Shown: piece after piece, positions 1 through 7,636 of the stretch
How the letters are laid out: each line of letters begins with the position of its first letter
How positions within the stretch are numbered: the first letter of the stretch is position 1
Origin: Streptomyces sp. ASQP_92
GTDB taxonomy: Bacteria; Actinomycetota; Actinomycetes; Streptomycetales; Streptomycetaceae
Direction of reading: 5' to 3'
NCBI RefSeq assembly: GCF_025399895.1
Contig: NZ_JAODUA010000001.1
Span: 806,001-870,000, forward strand
DNA: 64,000 bases
Notes under the pieces: model-generated
Told to the model about the DNA's origin: nothing
What the model saw: only the letters and a program-made list of their open reading frames with translations
Database searches by the model: none
Program-made: the position numbers and the translations under genes

Positions 1-169
1 GGAACTCGGTGGCCTTCTCACCCCGCGGCGGCAGCTTCGGCAGCAGTGATGGCAACGTGTTCTCCCCGTACTGAAGGTCCGGCTGAAAGTCCGGTTCAAG
101 GTCCGGTTCAGGGCCCGGCTCAAGGTTCGGCTGGTCATGCGTGGGGTGGTGCGGCGGGCGCCGGTTCAT
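1..169 (-). CDS. Sensor histidine kinase, N-terminal fragment (cut by window edge)
   Basis: An open frame starts at the ATG at 169, 11 bases after the stop of the upstream ABC permease gene, and runs off the left edge without a stop. The visible residues are a polar Pro/Glu/Asp-rich head with short repeats of the type EPDLEPDFQPDLQ, then LPSLLPKLPPRGEKATEF. No kinase motif is visible yet. ABC ATPase and ABC-2 permease genes in this order are commonly followed by a DesK-type histidine kinase and a LuxR-type response regulator in actinobacteria, so the kinase call rests on context. The frame itself is well supported by codon use and spacing; the function is inferred. Confidence 0.5.
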   Translation of the reverse strand, partial: MNRRPPHHPTHDQPNLEPGPEPDLEPDFQPDLQYGENTLPSLLPKLPPRGEKATEF

Positions 170-180
170 GGGGCCGCCGC

Positions 181-906
181 TCAGGCCGTTCGCGCCGACC
201 GTCGGTAGGAGACCACGGCGTACGCACCGAAGACCAGCAGCCAGGCTGTCATCAGGGCGAGGGTGGCCGCACCCGGGGCGTGGCCCTGCGAGGTGGCCCA
301 GCCGAGGTCGGCGAAGCGGTGGGTCGGAGTGTACTCGGCGATCTTCCGCAGCCAGCCGGGGAAGGCGGACACCGGGAACCACAGGCCGCCCAGGATCGCG
401 AGGCCCATCAGGCAGGCGACGTTGACGACGCCGGTGGCCTGGGCGGAGAGGCGGTAGCCGTTGCCGAGGCCGAGCATCGTGAAGGGCAGCGCCCCCACCC
501 ACAGCAGCAGCGTGAGCGCACCCCACTGCCAGGCGTCCAGGCGTACGCCGTTGATCAGCGCGCCGGACAGGAGCACCGCGAGGATGCCGGGCAGCACCGT
601 CACCGAGCCGCTGATCGCGCGCCCGGACACCACCCTGGTCGGCGGGAGCGGGGCGATCCGCATCTGCCGCAGCCAGCCGATCGACTTGTCGGAGGCGACG
701 CCGGTACCGACGCCGAGGGCCGAACCCAGCGCCCCGTAGGCCGCCATGCCCACCATCGAGGAGACCTTCCACTCGGCGTCGCCGTTCTGGCCGCCGCCGA
801 CGTTGGTGAAGAGCAGATACATCAGCACCGGCATCCCGATACCGAAGATCACGAAGGAGGCGTCACGGAGCGTGCGCCGCATCTCCAGCTTGATGTACTC
901 GAACAT
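181..906 (-). CDS. ABC-2 type transporter permease
   Basis: This is a 241-residue integral membrane protein with about six hydrophobic segments, the layout of an ABC-2 exporter permease. A short cytoplasmic N-terminus (MFEYIKLEMRRTLRD) leads into the first helix, and the C-terminus ends in a basic tail. Its ATG shares one base with the stop codon of the ATPase gene upstream (TGATG), so the two are translationally coupled and should form one exporter. The substrate cannot be told from sequence; drugs, lipids or peptides are all possible. The kinase gene downstream suggests that the transporter is regulated by, or acts as a sensor with, a two-component system. Confidence 0.9.
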   Translation of the reverse strand: MFEYIKLEMRRTLRDASFVIFGIGMPVLMYLLFTNVGGGQNGDAEWKVSSMVGMAAYGALGSALGVGTGVASDKSIGWLRQMRIAPLPPTRVVSGRAISGSVTVLPGILAVLLSGALINGVRLDAWQWGALTLLLWVGALPFTMLGLGNGYRLSAQATGVVNVACLMGLAILGGLWFPVSAFPGWLRKIAEYTPTHRFADLGWATSQGHAPGAATLALMTAWLLVFGAYAVVSYRRSARTA

Positions 907-1820
907 CAGACGGTCTCGCTTTCGTGTGCGGTGAGGGAGAGGAAGGCGTCTTCGAGGCTCGCGGGCGCCACTTCGAGGCGGCGGACCGCGCCCATCGCGG
1001 CGAGGGCGACGACGGTGGCGTCCGAGTCGTCGGTGCGCAGCCGGGCCCGGTCGCCGTGGATCTCGACGGTGACGACGCCCGGCAGCCGGGAGAGGCCCTC
1101 GGTCGCCATGCCCGCGAGGTCGAAGGAGACCAGGCTGCCGCCCGCCGCCCGCTTGACGGTCTCGCCGGGCCCGTCGGCGACGACGCGGCCCTGGTCGATG
1201 ACGACGATGCGGTCCGCGTTGTCGTCGGCCTCCTCCAGATAGTGGGTGGAGAACAGCACCGTGTTGCCGCGGGCCGCGTAGGTGCGCATCGACTCCCAGA
1301 ACGCGCGGCGCGCCTCGACGTCCAGCGCGGCCGTCGGCTCGTCCAGGAGCAGCAGTTCGGGGTTGCCCGCGAGGGCCATGGCGAACCGGACCCGCTGGGT
1401 CTGGCCCCCGGAGAGCTTGTCGACCCGGCGGTCGGCGAACTCGGTGAGCCCCGCGAGGGCGAGCGCCTCGGCGACCGGCATCGGCCGCGGGTACATGCTG
1501 CCGATGAAGAACACCAGCTCCCGCACGGTCACCCGGGGGATCGGGCTGCCCTCCTGGAGCATCGCCCCCACCAGCCCGTCCCGCACCGCCCGCTCGGGGC
1601 TCCGCCCGAAGATCGCCACCTCGCCCGCGTCGGGCTCGTTCAGGCCGAGCAGCAGGCTGATGGTGGTGGACTTGCCGGCCCCGTTGCGGCCGAGCAGCGC
1701 CACGGTCTCGCCGCGCCCGATGGTGAGTTCGGCGCCGCTCACGGCCCGTACCGCCCCATAGGACTTGACCACCCCGCTGAAGCGGACCGCGGTGGCGCTC
1801 TGTGTCGTCGTCTGCGTCAT
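906..1820 (-). CDS. ABC transporter ATP-binding protein
   Basis: This 304-residue ATPase has all the ABC motifs in order: Walker A GRNGAGKST near residue 45, signature LSGGQTQ, Walker B LLLLDEPTAALD and an H-loop STHYLEEAD, followed by a roughly 80-residue C-terminal regulatory extension. It is the first gene of an operon with the permease at 181-906. The start ATG at 1820 has no convincing ribosome binding site, but a TAGCGT hexamer ends seven bases upstream, which fits a leaderless mRNA. A short inverted repeat GACAAATGTC at 1883-1892 could be a site for the cognate response regulator. Subfamily resembles the drug/lipid exporters of the DrrA/YvfR type. Confidence 0.93.
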   Translation of the reverse strand: MTQTTTQSATAVRFSGVVKSYGAVRAVSGAELTIGRGETVALLGRNGAGKSTTISLLLGLNEPDAGEVAIFGRSPERAVRDGLVGAMLQEGSPIPRVTVRELVFFIGSMYPRPMPVAEALALAGLTEFADRRVDKLSGGQTQRVRFAMALAGNPELLLLDEPTAALDVEARRAFWESMRTYAARGNTVLFSTHYLEEADDNADRIVVIDQGRVVADGPGETVKRAAGGSLVSFDLAGMATEGLSRLPGVVTVEIHGDRARLRTDDSDATVVALAAMGAVRRLEVAPASLEDAFLSLTAHESETV

Positions 1821-1827
1821 GTCCCGA

Positions 1828-1833
1828 ACGCTA
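1828..1833 (-). promoter_or_regulatory. Candidate -10 box for leaderless ABC operon
   Basis: TAGCGT on the minus strand ends seven bases before the ATG at 1820. No purine-rich ribosome binding site precedes that ATG. No good -35 match is seen 17 bases further upstream, so this is a motif-only call. Confidence 0.4.
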
Positions 1834-1941
1834 CGGAGCGGCAGGGGGTGCGCCCCAGATGCGCTTGTACGGAGCTGGGCAGGACAAATGTCATGGCACG
1901 GCCCCCTCGGGGCGGGCGGGGACCCTTTCCGCCCACCGGAT

Positions 1942-1956
1942 CTGACGTGGCGTCAG
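1942..1956. promoter_or_regulatory. Inverted repeat CTGACG-N3-CGTCAG
   Basis: A perfect 6-bp inverted repeat with a 3-base spacer (CTGACGTGGCGTCAG) lies just upstream of the -35 of the MaoC operon promoter. The position and symmetry suggest a protein-binding site, for an activator or a second regulator. The binder is unknown. Confidence 0.4.
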
Positions 1957-1961
1957 GAGCC

Positions 1962-1990
1962 TTCACAACTGCCGGGGCGTGCGCTATACC
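1962..1990 (+). promoter_or_regulatory. Sigma-70-like promoter of the maoC-adh-SDR operon
   Basis: A -35-like TTCACA (1962-1967) is followed after 17 bases by TATACC (1985-1990). This predicts transcription from about 1997, immediately ahead of the palindrome at 2005-2020, leaving a leader of about 140 bases before the ATG at 2137. Confidence 0.5.
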
Positions 1991-2004
1991 TGGGGGCCAT
2001 CGGC

Positions 2005-2020
2005 CTAGAACGCGTTCTAG
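2005..2020. promoter_or_regulatory. KstR-type operator, perfect 16-bp palindrome
   Basis: CTAGAACGCGTTCTAG is a perfect palindrome and fits the published KstR consensus TnnAACnnGTTnnA (KstR is the TetR-family repressor of cholesterol catabolism in mycobacteria and rhodococci). It sits just downstream of the predicted start of transcription, a good position for repression. The genes behind it encode hydratase and dehydrogenase types found in KstR regulons. The match is seen directly; the identity of the binding protein is inferred. Confidence 0.65.
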
Positions 2021-2136
2021 AACCCAAGGGCGGGTCCTCGGTCCGGTCCAGTACGACCTCGGTGTGGCCGACGGTGCGGACGGCCGCACCGAGGTCTTCT
2101 CCCGTGCCCGCACAACGCTCAAGGAGCAGCATCCAC

Positions 2137-2991
2137 ATGCCCATTGACGCCGCGCAGGCGGTCGCCGCCGAGCCCCGGTCCACCGAGATCGCCTGGGACC
2201 ACAAGGACGTACAGCTCTACCACCTGGGCCTGGGGGCCGGCGTCCCCGCCACCGATCCGGACGAGCTGCGCTACACCCTGGAGTCCCGGCTGCATGTGCT
2301 GCCCTCGTTCGCGACCGTCGCGGGCGCCGGTATGGGCGTGGTCGGCGGGCTCTCCGCGCCCGGCATCGACGTGGACCTCGCGGCGGTGCTCCACGGCGGG
2401 CAGGCCATCACCCTGCACCGGCCCCTCCCGGTGGCCGGCCGGGCCACCTCGACCTCGAAGGTCGCTGCCGTCTACGACAAGGGCAAGGCGGCCATCCTGG
2501 TCCTGCGCACCGAGGCCGCCGACGCGGACGGGCCGCTGTGGACCAGCGACGCGCAGATCTTCGTGCGCGGCGAGGGCGGCTTCGGCGGGGACCGGGGGCC
2601 CTCCGCCCGCGTCGAGCAGCCCGACCGGGCCCCCGACCAGGTCGTCGAGCGCCCCGTCCGCGAGGAACAGGCGCTGCTCTACCGCCTGTCGGGGGACTGG
2701 AACCCGCTGCACGCCGACCCCGACTTCGCCAAGCTCGCCGGCTTCGACCGGCCGATCCTGCACGGCTTGTGCACCTACGGGATGACGCTGAAGGCGGTCG
2801 TGGACACCCTGCTCGACGGGGACGTGACCCGCGTCCGCTCGTACGCCACCCGCTTCACCGGGGTCGTCTTCCCGGGCGAGACCCTGCGCATCCGGATGTG
2901 GTCGGGCCCCGGCCGCGTCCAGGTGTCGGTCACGGCCGTCGAGCGCGACGACGCGCCGGTCCTCGCCGACACGATCGTGGAACACAACTGA
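2137..2991 (+). CDS. MaoC-family (R)-specific enoyl-CoA hydratase
   Basis: This 284-residue double-hotdog protein should hydrate trans-2-enoyl-CoA to (R)-3-hydroxyacyl-CoA. The C-terminal half carries the hydratase-2 signature, YRLSGDWNPLHADPDFA, with the catalytic Asp and His in GDWNPLH, followed by PILHGLCTYG. The N-terminal half is a degenerate hotdog domain, as in the roughly 285-residue Hsd4B/HtdY group. The ATG at 2137 is preceded by AAGGAG at a suitable distance; in-frame codons further upstream are not coding-like. It is the first gene of an operon with a zinc dehydrogenase and an SDR under the palindrome at 2005-2020, which suggests beta-oxidation of a CoA-linked side chain (steroid or branched acyl group). 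The natural substrate is not known. Confidence 0.9.
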   Translation: MPIDAAQAVAAEPRSTEIAWDHKDVQLYHLGLGAGVPATDPDELRYTLESRLHVLPSFATVAGAGMGVVGGLSAPGIDVDLAAVLHGGQAITLHRPLPVAGRATSTSKVAAVYDKGKAAILVLRTEAADADGPLWTSDAQIFVRGEGGFGGDRGPSARVEQPDRAPDQVVERPVREEQALLYRLSGDWNPLHADPDFAKLAGFDRPILHGLCTYGMTLKAVVDTLLDGDVTRVRSYATRFTGVVFPGETLRIRMWSGPGRVQVSVTAVERDDAPVLADTIVEHN

Positions 2992-3025
2992 GCCGTGTTT
3001 TCCGGCACTTGAGGGGAGCCGCACC

Positions 3026-4102
3026 ATGCGCGCAGCCGTACTGCACGAGATAGGCCAGGACAAGCTCGACGTGGTCGACGACATGGAGGCGACCGGCTTC
3101 GGCCCGGGCAAGGTCAAGCTCCGCGTCCGCGCCACCGGCCTGTGCCACTCCGACCTCTCGGCGATGAGCGGGGTGCTGCCGCAGCCCGCGCCGTTCGTGC
3201 CCGGCCACGAGGGGGCGGGTGAGGTCATCGACGTCGGCGACGGGGTGACCGGGCTCAAGCAGGGCGACCGGGTCCTGATGTGCTGGCTGCCCGCGTGCGG
3301 GGCGTGCCCGTCCTGCAAGCGCGGCCAGACCCAGCTCTGTCTGGCCGGATTCATGAACGCCGGAACCCCCAACTTCCGCCGTGCGGGGGGCGATGTGTTC
3401 GGCTTCGCGGGCACCGGCACCTTCGCCGAGGAGGTCGTCGTCGCGGCCGGCTGCGCCGTCCCGATCCCCGACGACGTGCCGTACGAGATCGCCGCGCTGA
3501 TCGGCTGCGGGGTGACCACCGGGCTCGGCGCGGCCATCAACACCGCGAAGGTGGAGGCCGGTTCGTCCGTCGCGGTCATCGGCTGCGGCGGCGTCGGCAT
3601 CTCCACCATCCAGGGCGCCCGGGTGCGGGGCGCCGCCCAGATCGTCGCGGTCGACCCGGTGGCGTCCCGCCGCGAGGCGGCGCTCAGGTTCGGCGCGACG
3701 GAGGCGGTCTCGCCCGAGGAGTTCGCCGACGCCAAGCAGCGGATCACCGCGGGCGAGGGCTTCGACTACGTCTTCGAGGTGGTCGGCCGCTCGGCGACCG
3801 CCCGCACCGCGTACGAGAACACCCGGCGCGGCGGCACCCTGTGCGTGGTCGGCGCGGGCGCCATGGACGACTTCTTCCAGGTCAACATGTTCGAGCTGTT
3901 CTTCGACGAGAAGCGCATCCTGCCGTCCCTGTACGGCGGCGGTGACGTGCTGCGCTCCTACGAGCGGGCCATCGCCCTGTGGCGGGCGGGCCGCATCGAC
4001 CTGGAGGGGCTGATCACCCACCGGGTGCAGCTCGCCGGGATCAACGACGCCCTCGACCAGATGCGCAGCGGCGAAGCCCTGCGCACCTGCATCGAGATCT
4101 GA
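3026..4102 (+). CDS. Zinc-dependent alcohol dehydrogenase (MDR family)
   Basis: A 358-residue medium-chain dehydrogenase of the class III/benzyl-alcohol type. Catalytic zinc ligands are visible as Cys40 (GLCHSD) and His61 (GHEGAG). Cys91, Cys94, Cys97 and Cys105 (ACGACPSC...LC) form the structural zinc site. The NAD-binding motif GCGGVG lies near residue 190. GGGGA-type ribosome binding sequence precedes the ATG. It lies 34 bases after the MaoC gene and 46 bases before the SDR gene, so the three are probably cotranscribed. It probably oxidises or reduces an alcohol/aldehyde made or used in the same pathway; mycothiol-dependent aldehyde oxidation is another possibility for this family. Confidence 0.9.
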   Translation: MRAAVLHEIGQDKLDVVDDMEATGFGPGKVKLRVRATGLCHSDLSAMSGVLPQPAPFVPGHEGAGEVIDVGDGVTGLKQGDRVLMCWLPACGACPSCKRGQTQLCLAGFMNAGTPNFRRAGGDVFGFAGTGTFAEEVVVAAGCAVPIPDDVPYEIAALIGCGVTTGLGAAINTAKVEAGSSVAVIGCGGVGISTIQGARVRGAAQIVAVDPVASRREAALRFGATEAVSPEEFADAKQRITAGEGFDYVFEVVGRSATARTAYENTRRGGTLCVVGAGAMDDFFQVNMFELFFDEKRILPSLYGGGDVLRSYERAIALWRAGRIDLEGLITHRVQLAGINDALDQMRSGEALRTCIEI

Positions 4103-4148
4103 CCCGCCGCCCCCATCCGCGCACCCCTTGTGAGAGGACCCAACCGGC

Positions 4149-5093
4149 ATGGCAGCACTGCCACTTGAAGGCCTGTCCGCGATCGTCACCGGGGCCGGAC
4201 GCGGGCTCGGCCGGGCCGAGGCGCTCGAACTCGCCCGGCTCGGCGCGTCCGTCGTCGTCAACGACTTCGGGCAGCCCGGCCGCGACGGCTCCGGGCAGGC
4301 GTCGACGGGCCCCGCCGAGGAGGTGGCCGCCGAGATCCGCGCCGCGGGCGGACGGGCCACCGCCCACACCGGGGACGTCGCCGACCACCAACAGGCGCGA
4401 GAACTCGTCCAGTTGGCGATCGACACCTATGGAAAGCTCGATATCCTGGTCAACAACGCGGGCATCCTGCGGGACCGGATGATCTTCTCGATGAGCGAGG
4501 CCGAGTGGGACTCGGTGATCCATGTGCACCTCAAGGGTCACTTCAACACCACCCACTTCGCCGCGGCGCACTGGCGCGAGCGGTCCAAGGCGGCAGGCGG
4601 CCCGGTCTACGGCCGCATCGTCAACACCTCTTCCGAGGCCTTCCTGGCGGGCTCGGCCGGCCAGCCCAACTACGCGGCGGCCAAGGGCGGCATCGTCGGC
4701 CTCACCACCTCGACCGCCCTCGCGCTCGCCAAGTACGGCGTCACCGCCAACGCGATCTGCCCGCGCGCCCGCACCCGGATGACCGAGGACGTCTTCCAGG
4801 GGTTCCAGGAGCCGGGGGAGGGACAGCTCGACCCGCTGGCGCCCGAGCACGTCTCGCCGCTGGTCGGCTATCTCGCCTCGCCCGCGGCCGGCAAGGTCAA
4901 CGGGCAGCTCCTGGTGGTGCACGGCGGGATGGTCGCGATCGTCGAACGGCCCCGGGTGGCCGCCAAGTTCGACACCGCCAAGGAGGTCTTCTCGTACGGG
5001 GAACTCGACGAGCTGCTCTCCCCCTACTACGAGGACAGGCCCGCCGGCGAGACCTTCGCGGCGGCCGAGGTGCTGGGCCTCAAGCGGGGCTGA
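4149..5093 (+). CDS. SDR family 3-hydroxyacyl-CoA dehydrogenase-like protein
   Basis: A 314-residue short-chain dehydrogenase with TGAGRGLG at residues 14-21, NNAG near 105, a Ser in VNTSSEA and the catalytic YAAAK. It is about 60 residues longer than classical SDRs: an insertion after the first strand (NDFGQPGRDGSGQA) and a C-terminal extension match the dehydrogenase unit of peroxisomal multifunctional enzyme 2 (HSD17B4) and mycobacterial Hsd4A-like proteins. Together with the MaoC hydratase it would supply consecutive hydratase and (R)-3-hydroxyacyl-CoA dehydrogenase steps of beta-oxidation. AGAGGA precedes the ATG. The gene ends 17 bases before a strong terminator. Confidence 0.9.
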   Translation: MAALPLEGLSAIVTGAGRGLGRAEALELARLGASVVVNDFGQPGRDGSGQASTGPAEEVAAEIRAAGGRATAHTGDVADHQQARELVQLAIDTYGKLDILVNNAGILRDRMIFSMSEAEWDSVIHVHLKGHFNTTHFAAAHWRERSKAAGGPVYGRIVNTSSEAFLAGSAGQPNYAAAKGGIVGLTTSTALALAKYGVTANAICPRARTRMTEDVFQGFQEPGEGQLDPLAPEHVSPLVGYLASPAAGKVNGQLLVVHGGMVAIVERPRVAAKFDTAKEVFSYGELDELLSPYYEDRPAGETFAAAEVLGLKRG

Positions 5094-5110
5094 GCGGTCC
5101 TGTGGAACGC

Positions 5111-5146
5111 ACGAGGCCCCCGGGGCGGTCACCCCGGGGGCCTCGT
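5111..5146. terminator. Strong hairpin terminator, probably bidirectional
   Basis: A perfect 15-bp stem (ACGAGGCCCCCGGGG and its complement) closes a six-base loop CGGTCA. It lies between the converging SDR gene and the small minus-strand gene and can serve both. No U-tract follows, as usual in streptomycetes. Confidence 0.85.
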
Positions 5147-5159
5147 CCGGCGCGCCCGT

Positions 5160-5306
5160 TCAGGCGTGCCGGGGCGCGTTCTCCTCGCGCCGGTGGCGGC
5201 CGTGGGCCGGTGTCGCCGAGTCCTCGGTGGAGGCCGCACCACCCCGGTGCCGGCCGGCGCTCTCGGACGCCGTCTCCTGCGGACGGGTGTCGATCTGGTT
5301 GGACAT
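5160..5306 (-). CDS. Small basic hypothetical protein (48 aa)
   Basis: An ATG at 5306 opens a 48-codon frame beginning MSNQIDTRPQE and ending GRHRREENAPRHA. It has two Gly-Arg-His-Arg blocks (AGRHRGG and HGRHRRE) and is otherwise polar with no hydrophobic core, so it is probably disordered. Nearly all codons end in G or C, which supports a real gene despite its size. The ribosome binding site is weak. It ends at the terminator at 5111-5146. I do not recognise a function; a nucleic-acid-binding or metal-binding role would suit the His/Arg blocks but is a guess. Confidence 0.5.
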   Translation of the reverse strand: MSNQIDTRPQETASESAGRHRGGAASTEDSATPAHGRHRREENAPRHA

Positions 5307-5360
5307 GAGCTGTGGTCACCCCGTAGTCGTCTTGCGTATGCCTGGTACCGCGCGCAGATT

Positions 5361-6494
5361 CTAACGATCACCCGACGGCGGCCGACGGCCGGTCAGCGGC
5401 GCCTGTCCCAGCGGTACGGGCTTGGCCGCGGCCGGCCGCGCGGGCCCCGGCGCGGGGCCGGCCGGAGCCGGCGGAGGGTCGGGTGGGGCGGGCAGGTCGA
5501 GCACCGCGCAGGGATTCGTCCGAGTGGCGTACGGGAGCCTCAGCACGCCCTTGGGTGTCCACAGCCCCGCACCCGCCAACCAGCCCTGCGGTGCGGCCAG
5601 TTGATGCAGATGGCGGCCCGCGGGACGCCACACGCCGACCCAGGTGCCGCCCGCCGCGTCGATGCGCAGGGCCACCGCGCAGGACTCCGGCATCAGCACC
5701 TGGCCCGGCTGCACGGCGAACGGCGTGACCGCCGCGTCCGCCAGGCGCAGGCACTCGGGGAAGCGCACCGGGAGCGCGGAGCCGAGCACGCCCCAGCCGA
5801 GCCGGTCGTGGCCCGGGGCGTTCGAGCGGATCAGGAGCAGTCCGCTGTCGGGGTCCGCGAGCAGCAGCCGGTCGTCGCTGTCCTCGGTGATCTGGAGCAG
5901 CTCGGTGACCTCACCCCCGCGCTCCAGGTCGACGGTGACCGTCTTGGTGCGGCCCCCCAGCTCCCGGTCGAGGGCCAGCATCCGGCCGGTGCGGTCCAGC
6001 CACACCCCGCCCGAGCAGTGCCCGGGGACCTTCGCCACCAGCTCGGGCCCGAACGCGCCGCCCGCCACCAGCCACAGCGCGGTGGAGTCGGGGCCCGCCG
6101 CCAGCGCGTAGGCGCAGCTGCCGTCCGGGGAGGGCGGCAGCAGCGTGAGCGCGTCCGGCCCGGCGTCGACGGCGCCCAGCGGCAGCTCGCCGGTGGCGGG
6201 GCCGGTGGGGTAGAGCAGGGCGAAGGAGTGCCGGTCCGCGATCCGGCGGTGGATGAGCACCCGTCCGTCCGCCATGGGCAGCACCCCGGCGTCCGGTTCC
6301 TCCGGCTGGTTGCCGGGGAGCGGCACCGCGTACGGCTCGGGCCCGTCGAGCGTCCAGCGCTCCGGGAACCAGGCCGCGCTCCCACCCTCGTCGCGCACCA
6401 GCCTCGCGGCGTACGCACCGTTCGCCGTGATCGCGAATCCCGTACTCCTGACCGCGCCGCCCTCGGCGGCGGTCTCGATGGCCAAAGCCGTCAT
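5361..6494 (-). CDS. Hypothetical protein, beta-propeller-like
   Basis: A 377-residue protein without signal peptide or membrane segments. The body is a series of short beta-rich repeats with turns of the type DGR/DRTGR (for example DRTGRMLALDRE and DPDSGLLLIRS), suggesting a beta-propeller. The last 50 residues are Pro/Ala-rich and disordered. The chosen ATG at 6494 has a full GGAGGTGA eight bases upstream; a GTG at 6506 overlaps that site and is less likely. It is divergent from the Nif3 operon. No catalytic motif is recognised and no function is assigned. Confidence 0.75.
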   Translation of the reverse strand: MTALAIETAAEGGAVRSTGFAITANGAYAARLVRDEGGSAAWFPERWTLDGPEPYAVPLPGNQPEEPDAGVLPMADGRVLIHRRIADRHSFALLYPTGPATGELPLGAVDAGPDALTLLPPSPDGSCAYALAAGPDSTALWLVAGGAFGPELVAKVPGHCSGGVWLDRTGRMLALDRELGGRTKTVTVDLERGGEVTELLQITEDSDDRLLLADPDSGLLLIRSNAPGHDRLGWGVLGSALPVRFPECLRLADAAVTPFAVQPGQVLMPESCAVALRIDAAGGTWVGVWRPAGRHLHQLAAPQGWLAGAGLWTPKGVLRLPYATRTNPCAVLDLPAPPDPPPAPAGPAPGPARPAAAKPVPLGQAPLTGRRPPSGDR

Positions 6495-6775
6495 CAGATG
6501 GCTCACCTCCGGCCACCGAAGCTAGGGAGCGCACGTCGAGCCGGACAACACGAGACCACTGGCTTCACACCAACGGGTGGCGGTCGGGCGATTCGCCGGT
6601 GGCCGGGGAGGTGGATGTGCAGGAACGATTAGTGCGAGGTCGGGCGTACCGGGGCGACCCTCCGTCGCGGCGCCGTCGTCCTGGATCCGCCGCCGCGAGG
6701 CGTCCGGGAGGACAGGCCGGCCGCCCTGTCGTGAGGGAGCCACCGGCGGCCGACCGGTGGGGCGCGGAGCGCAGG

Positions 6776-6781
6776 TAACCT
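6776..6781 (+). promoter_or_regulatory. Candidate -10 box, leaderless Nif3 operon
   Basis: TAACCT ends six bases before the GTG at 6788 and there is no ribosome binding site, so transcription probably begins at the start codon. Confidence 0.45.
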
Positions 6782-6787
6782 GTGTGC

Positions 6788-7636
6788 GTGCCCCGTCTGT
6801 CTGAAGTCATCGCCGCGCTCGACGCCCTCTGGCCGCCCGAGCGGGCCGAGAAGTGGGACGCCGTCGGCACCGTCTGCGGCGACCCCGACGCCGAGGTGCG
6901 CCGGGTCCTGTTCGCCGTCGACCCCGTCCAGGAGATCGCCGACCAGGCCGTCGAGCTGGGCGCCGACCTGATCGTCACCCACCACCCGCTCTATCTGCGC
7001 GGCACCACCACGGTCGCCGCCGGCCACTTCAAGGGCCGCGTGGTGCACACCCTGATCAAGCACGACATCGCCCTGCACGTCGCCCACACCAACGCCGACA
7101 CCGCCGACCCCGGGGTGAGCGACGCCCTCGCGGGCGCCCTCGACCTGCGCGTCTCGGGGCCGCTGGTGCCCGATCCGAGCGACCCCGCGGGCCGTCGCGG
7201 CCTCGGCCGCGTCTGCGAGCTCGACCACCCGATGACCCTGCGCGAGTTCGGCGCCCACGCCGCGGCCCGGCTGCCCGCCACCGCGCAGGGCCTGCGCGTC
7301 GCGGGCGACCCCGACGCGGTGATCAGGACGGTCGCGGTCAGCGGCGGCTCCGGCGACAGCCTCTTCGACGCCGTACGCGCCTCGGGAGCCGACGCCTTCC
7401 TCACCGCGGACCTGCGCCACCACCCGGTGTCCGAGGTCGTACAGCACGGACCGCTCGCACTGGTCGACGCCGCGCACTGGGCCACCGAGTGGCCCTGGTG
7501 CGAGCAGGCCGCCGCCCAGCTCGACGAGATCTCCGACCGCCACGGCTGGGACCTGAGGGTCCACGTCTCGAAGACGGTCACGGACCCGTGGTCCGCCCAC
7601 CACACCTCCCCTTCTATTGATGGAGCCCCCAACTGA
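6788..7636 (+). CDS. Nif3-like dinuclear metal center protein
   Basis: A 282-residue NIF3/YqfO/YbgI-family protein, a toroidal hexamer with a dinuclear metal site whose cellular role is unsettled (often listed as GTP cyclohydrolase 1 type 2 homolog). Metal-binding residues are visible in VTHHPLYLRG, in HVAHTNAD near residue 98 and in the C-terminal DAAHWATEWP. No CUT1-like insertion is present. GTG at 6788 is preferred over GTG at 6782 because only the former lies the right distance from the -10 box at 6776. The stop overlaps the CTG start of the next gene (CTGA), giving a coupled three-gene operon with the zinc-ribbon and RNase H-phosphatase genes. Confidence 0.92.
   Translation: MPRLSEVIAALDALWPPERAEKWDAVGTVCGDPDAEVRRVLFAVDPVQEIADQAVELGADLIVTHHPLYLRGTTTVAAGHFKGRVVHTLIKHDIALHVAHTNADTADPGVSDALAGALDLRVSGPLVPDPSDPAGRRGLGRVCELDHPMTLREFGAHAAARLPATAQGLRVAGDPDAVIRTVAVSGGSGDSLFDAVRASGADAFLTADLRHHPVSEVVQHGPLALVDAAHWATEWPWCEQAAAQLDEISDRHGWDLRVHVSKTVTDPWSAHHTSPSIDGAPN

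Noticed and set aside
2119..4426. Long minus-strand frames over the MaoC-ADH operon
   Set aside because: The plus-strand products have catalytic motifs; the antisense ones are Gly/Asp/Arg-rich without motifs.
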